15,947 bases of DNA from VYDC01 sp034420495. Lineage in GTDB: Bacteria > Chloroflexota > Dehalococcoidia > UBA2979. Each line of letters begins with the position of its first letter. The stretch's first letter is position 1. Where the stretch lies: NCBI GenBank assembly GCA_034420495.1, contig DAOULG010000189.1:1-15947 (forward strand). Direction: 5' to 3'. Below are positions 11,576 through 15,947 of this stretch, piece after piece. The notes under the pieces are model-generated. The model did not search any database and had not been told where the DNA came from. It saw only the letters and a list, made by a program, of their open reading frames with translations. A program made the position numbers and the translations under genes.

Positions 11576-12547
11576 ATGCCGTGGACGACGGCGGCGAACG
11601 GGAGCATTTTCGTGCATGTCTCCGAGCGAGTCATCGTTCCTGCCCTCGGTGCCGTGATCCTGCTCTCCTCCTTCATCCTAGGCGTGCCGCTGATCTACCA
11701 GCTGCTCCTGGCCTTGCTCGGGCTGGCGGCGGCCGGGACCTACGCCGCGCCCCCGCGGGTCCAAGTGGAGACGCGGATTGTGATCGCCGCGGCGGGGCTG
11801 ATCATCCTGCTCATCGTCAGCTCGACGGCCTTCTGGCTGACCCTGCTCTCGTTCGGGGCCATCGCCGCCCTACAGATCCCGCACCGTCACACGCTGCAGC
11901 GGCAGCCGGCCACCGTCGCCTGGCTGGGCACGCTGCTGGACGCCGCCCGGGAGCGGCGCTCCGTCCGCGTCGACGGAGCCGCCTCCACCGTCGCCCCCGA
12001 TGACGAGACGCGGGCGACAACCTCGGACGGCGAGGGCGAGGTCGCCCCGGCCCGGCCGGCGAGCAGACCCCCGGGAGCGCCGGGGATCGACCTCCCCGGG
12101 TTTGTGCGGGTGAGCGCCGCCGGCGTGTGCGGCCCGATCGCGGGCGTGCTGGTCGTGGTGGGGCTCTTCATGCCTTGGGTCGGTTTCCTCTTCTCCGGCT
12201 TCGGCGAGACGATGGACGGCCCCAATCTCACCCTCCGCGCGGCGGCCTCGGAGCTGGAGCTGCCCGCCCTCAGCGGGTTCTTCGGCGTCCTTCTCGCCCT
12301 GGCTGCGGCGAGCATCGTCTCGATCGCGCTGCCCCGCGTCGCGGCGGCGATCGTCGCCGCGACGGGCCTGGGGGTCACGGTCGCCTCGTATCTCTACGTC
12401 GTCGTGGAGGTCGAGCGCGGCGCCGCCGAGCTCAGCAGCATGGGCGTCAGCGTGGTCGCCTTTCCGCTGTGGGGCGCGCTGCTCGCGGGTCTCTGCTTCG
12501 CGGCGATGCTCGTGCTCCAGTTCCTCCCCGGCGCGAACAGGGCTTAG
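11576..12547 (+). CDS. Multi-pass membrane protein of unknown function
   Basis: The 323-residue product has two or more N-terminal hydrophobic segments (VIVPALGAVILLSSFILGVP, LIYQLLLALLGLAAAGTY) and another block RIVIAAAGLIILLIVSSTAF / WLTLLSFGAIAALQIP. A hydrophilic Ala, Pro, Glu and Asp-rich linker spans about 120-180. A second membrane half follows, with GVLVVVGLFMPWVGFLFSGF, a loop, and three further hydrophobic stretches. The MPW motif before a glycine-rich loop recurs in uncharacterised membrane proteins. I start at the ATG at 11576; an in-frame GTG at 11531 lies inside the conserved promoter-like repeat and is unlikely. No function can be assigned. Confidence 0.75.
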   Translation: MPWTTAANGSIFVHVSERVIVPALGAVILLSSFILGVPLIYQLLLALLGLAAAGTYAAPPRVQVETRIVIAAAGLIILLIVSSTAFWLTLLSFGAIAALQIPHRHTLQRQPATVAWLGTLLDAARERRSVRVDGAASTVAPDDETRATTSDGEGEVAPARPASRPPGAPGIDLPGFVRVSAAGVCGPIAGVLVVVGLFMPWVGFLFSGFGETMDGPNLTLRAAASELELPALSGFFGVLLALAAASIVSIALPRVAAAIVAATGLGVTVASYLYVVVEVERGAAELSSMGVSVVAFPLWGALLAGLCFAAMLVLQFLPGANRA

Positions 12548-12555
12548 GGCGCGCG

Positions 12556-12690
12556 GTGCTCACCGCCGTCGCGGCGCTCGCGCTTGCGGTGCTCGCCGTG
12601 ACGGCTCAACGGGGAGCGCGCCGGGGCGGTGCCTCGTGTACCCCCAGGACGAGGAAGGGGCTGACGCCGTGCCGTGCGTGGTGGGGATGA
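12556..12690 (+). CDS. Very small predicted membrane peptide
   Basis: A GTG 8 bp after the preceding stop codon opens a 44-residue frame with a hydrophobic start (VLTAVAALALAVLAV) and a basic tail containing two cysteines. Its TGA overlaps the ATG at 12687 (ATGA), the arrangement of coupled genes. No Shine-Dalgarno sequence or homology is recognised, so it rests on layout alone. Confidence 0.4.
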   Translation: MLTAVAALALAVLAVTAQRGARRGGASCTPRTRKGLTPCRAWWG

Positions 12691-12896
12691 CGACGGATCT
12701 GGAGGAGAGCCGGGGGGAGTGGCGGCGCAGGTACCCGACGCTGAGGAACTGGCGGCGCCTCACGCGGGCCCCGACGACCTACGACGCCGCCCTGCACCTC
12801 GAGCACCAGCACGCGGAGCGCTACGGGTGCTCCTACGAGGCCGGCGGCGCACGCGTTCGCGGCCTCGTCTGGCACGTCTACTACTTCGAACACTAG
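12687..12896 (+). CDS. Small soluble protein of unknown function
   Basis: The 69-residue product reads MTTDLEESRGEWRRRYPTLR, NWRRLTRAPTTYDAALHLEH and QHAERYGCSYEAGGARVRGL, ending in WHVYYFEH. It is rich in Arg, Tyr, His and Trp, and its codons nearly all end in G or C, which argues for real coding. The ATG at 12687 is supported by the ATGA overlap with the preceding short frame and by GGTGGGG just upstream; an in-frame GTG at 12636 would extend it. The stop at 12894-12896 touches the Shine-Dalgarno sequence of the next gene. I do not recognise the family. Confidence 0.6.
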   Translation: MTTDLEESRGEWRRRYPTLRNWRRLTRAPTTYDAALHLEHQHAERYGCSYEAGGARVRGLVWHVYYFEH

Positions 12897-12905
12897 GAGG
12901 GCGCC

Positions 12906-13022
12906 GTGCTCGAGATCCTGACGACGACGGCGGTGGTGGCGGCGGTGATCCTGTTCGCCGCGGCCGGCCTGCTGGTCGCCGTCGTTTCGGTCGGCTGGGC
13001 GCGCCACCGGCGGGGCCGCTGA
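12906..13022 (+). CDS. 38-residue single-TM microprotein
   Basis: The GTG at 12906 is preceded at 5 bp by a perfect AGGAGG (12895-12900). The peptide is one long hydrophobic helix (LTTTAVVAAVILFAAAGLLV, then AVVSVGWA) ending in a basic HRRGR tail. This gives a membrane peptide with its C-terminus probably in the cytoplasm by the positive-inside rule. It is too short for a family assignment. The strong ribosome site in the middle of a tight gene chain is the best argument that it is expressed. Confidence 0.65.
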   Translation: MLEILTTTAVVAAVILFAAAGLLVAVVSVGWARHRRGR

Positions 13023-13184
13023 GTGCGACGCGGAGGGGAGCGGGAGCGGCGCAGCGACCGGGGCGCCAGCCGCGGGCTCCTGCGCGCCGGGGAGACCGCG
13101 GCCACGTGGGAGGGCGCGCGACTGGGGGAGCCCACCCGGGAGCGGCGGGACCGGGGCGAGCCGGTCGACTCTCACCGGGCCTGA
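13023..13184 (+). CDS. 53-residue Arg/Glu-rich peptide
   Basis: The GTG at 13023 follows directly on the TGA of the membrane microprotein (TGAGTG), allowing re-initiation. The product is strongly charged (RRGGERERRSDRG, then GEPTRERRDRGEPVDSHRA) and probably disordered. GGAGGGGAG lies just inside the frame, not before it. In this very GC-rich stretch a chance open frame is possible, so support comes mainly from the junction. Confidence 0.35.
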   Translation: MRRGGERERRSDRGASRGLLRAGETAATWEGARLGEPTRERRDRGEPVDSHRA

Positions 13185-13273
13185 CCGCCTTCGGTGGCCC
13201 GCCCGGTCCGCGCCGCCAGGCCGCGGTCGAGGCCGCCCTGTGACGGCGCGCGGACGCGCGGAGGGGGGCGCCT

Positions 13274-15445
13274 GTGCAGGCACGCACAGCCCGAGGCCTC
13301 GGGCGTGCCCTGCTCGCCGCGTCGCTCGTGCTGCTCGCGCTGGGCGCCTGCCGGGGGGGCGATCCACCGCCCTCGCCGCCCGAGACCGCCGACGCCACCG
13401 CCGTCACGCCCGCCGCGACTCGGGCGGCCTCGCCCCCGACGCCCCCTCCGGCCCCGGTGCCGGCGGCGGCCGCCGCCGTCCCCGACCCCCCCGTCGCGAT
13501 CGACGGCGCGACCCGCTGGCGCGAGGTCTACGAGACGCTCAGCGCCGTCGAGCGCTCCTGCATGCGCGGCGCGCTCGGCGCCGCGGAGCTCGAGGCGGCT
13601 CTCGGGCGGCCCGTCGTCGACGAGGGCGAGACCGAGCGGTGGGAGGCGGACCTCTACGCCTGCCTCGACCCGTCGGTGGCGCGCTCCGTGCTCCTCGCCT
13701 CCTTCCTGGCGCCGCTGCTGGAGGAGACCGGCGCCGGGCCGACGGAGCGGCAGCTCGCCTGCGCGCGCGAGGTGCTGGCGCGGTCCGACGCCGCGGCCGC
13801 GGTCGCAGCGAGCCTCCCCGGCACCGACCCCGGCCCGGCCGCGGCGGTCCTGGGGGGCGTCGCCGGCTGCTTCCCCGAGCTGCTCATCGACTCGATCTTC
13901 GAGGAGGCCGGGATCGGCGCGGGGGAGCCGACCGGCGCGGAGAGGGCCTGCCTGCAGGACTGGCTGGCGGATCTCGACTGGCGCCTCCTCCTGGCCGAGG
14001 AGACCGATCCCGAGGGCTACGGGAGCGTGCTCGCGGGCCTGGTCGGATGCGTCCCGGGGCCGTTCGTGGCGAGCCTGCTGCGGGACGAGGGCCTCGAGCC
14101 GGAGGCCGTGGGCGAGGTCGCCCTCACGTGCCTCGGCGACTGGCTCCTGGAACACGACTGGGCGGCCCTCTTCGCCGGCGGCGCTCCCGAACCGGCGGAG
14201 ACGTTCGCGACGGCCCTCGCGCGGTGCGCGCCGGATCGCCCCGACGACCACGCCGACGCGCCGGAGGGGGCCACCCCGCTCGCGGTCGGGGTGACCACCG
14301 GCGGCGCGCTCGAGCTCTCCGTCGACCGGGATCTCTTCCGCTTCGAGTCCGAGCGGGGCGAGACCTACGAGATCGGCGCTGAGCCGGGGACGCTCGACGA
14401 CCCGTGGCTGGAGCTGCTCGACGCCGGGGGCGTGATCCTGGACCGGAACGACGACTCCGGCGCGTCGCTCGCGGCGCGCATCGTGTGGGAGGCGCCGGAC
14501 TCCGCCCGCTACTACGTGCGGGTGGGCGGCTGGGGGAGCGGAACCTACCGGCTCACGGTGGCCGCCTCCGATCTCGCGGACGACCACCCGGGCTCGGTCT
14601 CCGGCGCCACGCCCGTGCGCCTCGGGATCGCGACCGAGGGCGCGATCGAGCGCCTCGACGACACCGACCTCTTCAGCTTCGAGGCCGTCGCGGCCCGGCT
14701 CTACCAGGTCGACGTGGCGCTCGGGACGCTCTACGACTCGTGGGTCGAGCTGCGCGATCCGGCGGGATCCCTGCTGGCCTGGAGCGACGACGTCGGGCCG
14801 TGGTTCGGCTCGCGCATCGTGTGGGAGGCGCCCGTCTCCGGCCGCTACTACGTGGAGGTGGGCGGCTGGGACACCGGCTCCTACACGCTCGGCGTCCGGC
14901 GCAACGCGGAGCTGGAGGCGGACCGGGCGGTGCTGCTCGCGCTCCGCGACGCGCTCCGGGGCGGCGCCCGCCTCAACTGGTCCCAGGAGGTGCCGCTCGC
15001 CGAGTGGGAGGGCGTGCTCCTCGACGGCTCGCCGGCGCGCGTCGCGGGGCTCTTCCTGCAGGGGCGCGGCCTGAGCGGGACGATCCCGCCGGAGCTGGGC
15101 GGGCTCTCCGGGCTCGGCGCGCTGAACCTGCGCCAGAACGAGTTGAGGGGGACCATCCCGACGGAGCTGGGCGACCTCTCGGGTCTGCTGGTGCTGCTGC
15201 TGATGGAGAACGAACTCTCCGGGGGGGTCCCTGCGGCGCTGGGCGACCTTGCACGCCTCGAGGTGCTGGACCTCGGGAGCAACCGCCTGAGCGGGGAGAT
15301 CCCGGCCGAGCTGGGCGACCTCGCGAGCCTGCGCGAGCTCTCCCTCGCCGGCAACGCGCTGAGCGGGTGCGTCCCCGACCGCCTCGAGGAGACGCTCCTC
15401 CTCTACGAGCTCGGCGAGCTGCGGTTCTGCGCGGAGGGCCGCTGA
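13274..15445 (+). CDS. Lipoprotein with Cys-paired helical repeats, two PPC-like domains and plant-type LRRs
   Basis: The 723-residue protein has a lipoprotein signal: basic start, LLAASLVLLALGAC, lipobox cysteine at 26. A Pro/Ala linker follows to about 75. Four helical repeats of 60-67 residues each hold two cysteines (96/130, 163/199, 226/259, 286/318). Residues about 324-432 and 432-535 are two PPC-like beta domains sharing DLF(R/S)FE, RIVWEAP and RYYV(R/E)VGGW. After 540 comes an LRRNT_2-like cap (DRAVLLALRDALRGG, then WEGVLLDG). Four to five plant-type LRRs follow (LSGTIPPELGGLSGLGAL), then a cysteine-containing end cap (LSGCVP, LRFC). It is likely a surface-exposed binding protein. GTG start, GAGGGG 7 bp upstream. 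Confidence 0.85.
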   Translation: MQARTARGLGRALLAASLVLLALGACRGGDPPPSPPETADATAVTPAATRAASPPTPPPAPVPAAAAAVPDPPVAIDGATRWREVYETLSAVERSCMRGALGAAELEAALGRPVVDEGETERWEADLYACLDPSVARSVLLASFLAPLLEETGAGPTERQLACAREVLARSDAAAAVAASLPGTDPGPAAAVLGGVAGCFPELLIDSIFEEAGIGAGEPTGAERACLQDWLADLDWRLLLAEETDPEGYGSVLAGLVGCVPGPFVASLLRDEGLEPEAVGEVALTCLGDWLLEHDWAALFAGGAPEPAETFATALARCAPDRPDDHADAPEGATPLAVGVTTGGALELSVDRDLFRFESERGETYEIGAEPGTLDDPWLELLDAGGVILDRNDDSGASLAARIVWEAPDSARYYVRVGGWGSGTYRLTVAASDLADDHPGSVSGATPVRLGIATEGAIERLDDTDLFSFEAVAARLYQVDVALGTLYDSWVELRDPAGSLLAWSDDVGPWFGSRIVWEAPVSGRYYVEVGGWDTGSYTLGVRRNAELEADRAVLLALRDALRGGARLNWSQEVPLAEWEGVLLDGSPARVAGLFLQGRGLSGTIPPELGGLSGLGALNLRQNELRGTIPTELGDLSGLLVLLLMENELSGGVPAALGDLARLEVLDLGSNRLSGEIPAELGDLASLRELSLAGNALSGCVPDRLEETLLLYELGELRFCAEGR

Positions 15446-15492
15446 GCGCGCGCGAGGGGACGCGGCCGCGGGGTGTCGTGGAGGACAGCGCC

Positions 15493-15517
15493 GCTCCCCG
15501 CCCGGCGGCGGGGGAGC
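15493..15517 (+). terminator. Possible terminator hairpin after the LRR lipoprotein
   Basis: GCTCCCCGCC and GGCGGGGGAGC form a 10-bp GC stem with one bulged base and a 4-base loop, 47 bp after the stop codon. There is no T-tract, so intrinsic termination is uncertain. Apart from this and the promoter-like repeat, the 243-bp gap holds nothing I can identify. Confidence 0.35.
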
Positions 15518-15602
15518 TGGCGGTCGTCCCGGCGGCGGGCGCCCGGGGCCGTCGTCACGCGCAGCACGAATCCACGGCGATCGTCACGATGGCGGGCCCT
15601 CG

Positions 15603-15638
15603 GGACACGGCGTGTACACAGGAGATCTGTACCCTGAA
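15603..15638 (+). promoter_or_regulatory. 36-bp promoter-like repeat, copy 2
   Basis: This is the second copy of the sequence at 11522-11557, with GGACACGGCGTGTACACA and TACCCTGAA conserved and a diverged middle. It ends 50 bp before the ATG at 15689. In both cases the following plus-strand gene encodes a membrane protein. Confidence 0.55.
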
Positions 15639-15688
15639 CCATCGAGTCCGGGCCTCGCCCCGGCGGCGTCGGCGGGCAGGAGCGTACG

Positions 15689-15910
15689 ATGCGCCAGGCG
15701 GCACGCTGGATCTTCCGCTCCGTGATCGTCTCGGGCATGCTCGGACTGCTGCTGTTCCTCCTCTTCGTCATCCTCGCGAGTCGGGATCCGGACCGCATGA
15801 CCGGAGCGGAGCTCGCGGTCGGCATTCCGATGGTGATGCTGTGGATCTACTTCTGGGGCGCGCTGGTGGTGGGCATCATCCTCAACCTCGCGAGTCGGGA
15901 CGATCGCTGA
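15689..15910 (+). CDS. Small two-TM membrane protein
   Basis: The 73-residue product has two hydrophobic helices (SVIVSGMLGLLLFLLFVILA and VGIPMVMLWIYFWGALVVGI) joined by a short polar loop SRDPDRMTGAEL. Both ends are charged (RQAARWIFR, ASRDDR). The ASRD motif occurs after each helix, which hints at an ancient hairpin duplication. AGGAG lies 6 bp before the ATG. No family is recognised. It shares an upstream promoter-like repeat with the membrane protein gene at 11576. Confidence 0.7.
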   Translation: MRQAARWIFRSVIVSGMLGLLLFLLFVILASRDPDRMTGAELAVGIPMVMLWIYFWGALVVGIILNLASRDDR

Positions 15911-15947
15911 CGGAGCCCGGCGCCGCGAACCCCCGCGCGGGGCCCGA

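Noticed and set aside
13172..14587. Long minus-strand open frame of 471 codons
   Set aside because: It is antisense to the lipoprotein gene, has an Arg/Gly-rich composition without domains, and arises from scarcity of stop codons in very GC-rich DNA.
1..15947. CRISPR array
   Set aside because: The boundary repeats are too few (four), over 1 kb apart and unequal; no short regularly spaced repeats and no cas genes are seen.

Overview
This is a high-GC bacterial window with two unlike halves. Positions 1 to about 8690 are a dense island of toxin-antitoxin (TA) and abortive-infection-type modules on both strands. Positions about 8690 to 15947 are even richer in GC and encode secreted, lipid-anchored and membrane proteins of mostly unknown function. 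The organism cannot be named from sequence alone. The GC content, the apparently leaderless promoters, the plant-type leucine-rich repeats in a lipoprotein and the number of TA modules would suit an uncultured environmental bacterium of a high-GC phylum (inference).

TA island, left to right. A C-terminal gene fragment ends inside two direct repeats that look like the end of an IS21-type element (1-204). A DUF2442 gene, a MntA nucleotidyltransferase antitoxin and a HepT (HEPN) toxin form a plus-strand operon (376-1340). An AbiEi/AbiEii pair lies on the minus strand (3410-1630). A solitary AAA ATPase of the DUF4143 family follows (4926-3703), then ParD/ParE (5849-5290), the 3' remnant of a peptidase-like gene, and HigB/HigA on the plus strand (6719-7298). 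A minus-strand tail (8571-7320) holds a HicB-like gene, a second MntA with a damaged active site, a second HepT broken by a frameshift and an amber codon, and a broken HicB. The left part is therefore intact and the right part is decaying.

Regulation can be read for several modules. The ATPase, parD and higB genes each have a TTGNCA - 17 bp - TANNNT promoter ending 6 to 8 bp before the start codon, with no Shine-Dalgarno sequence, so their mRNAs are probably leaderless. The abiE promoter carries a perfect palindrome in its spacer. A 57-bp element occurs almost identically at 230-286 and 5067-5123, and shorter diverged copies of its core lie at about 1449 and 3546. All four copies sit at boundaries between modules. 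This is the best candidate in the window for an undescribed cassette-boundary or recombination element.

Right half. A 697-residue secreted or anchored protein with an InlB-type repeat and fibronectin-III-like domains (11090-8997) follows a small gene to which it is coupled (11449-11087). A truncated second copy of its 5' end (8879-8598) marks the edge of the TA island. On the plus strand, a multi-pass membrane protein (11576-12547) is followed by a tight chain of very short genes (12556-13184) and a 723-residue lipoprotein (13274-15445). That lipoprotein has four two-cysteine helical repeats, two PPC-like domains and plant-type LRRs. A two-TM small protein (15689-15910) closes the window. It and the membrane protein at 11576 are both preceded by the same 36-bp promoter-like sequence, which suggests shared control.
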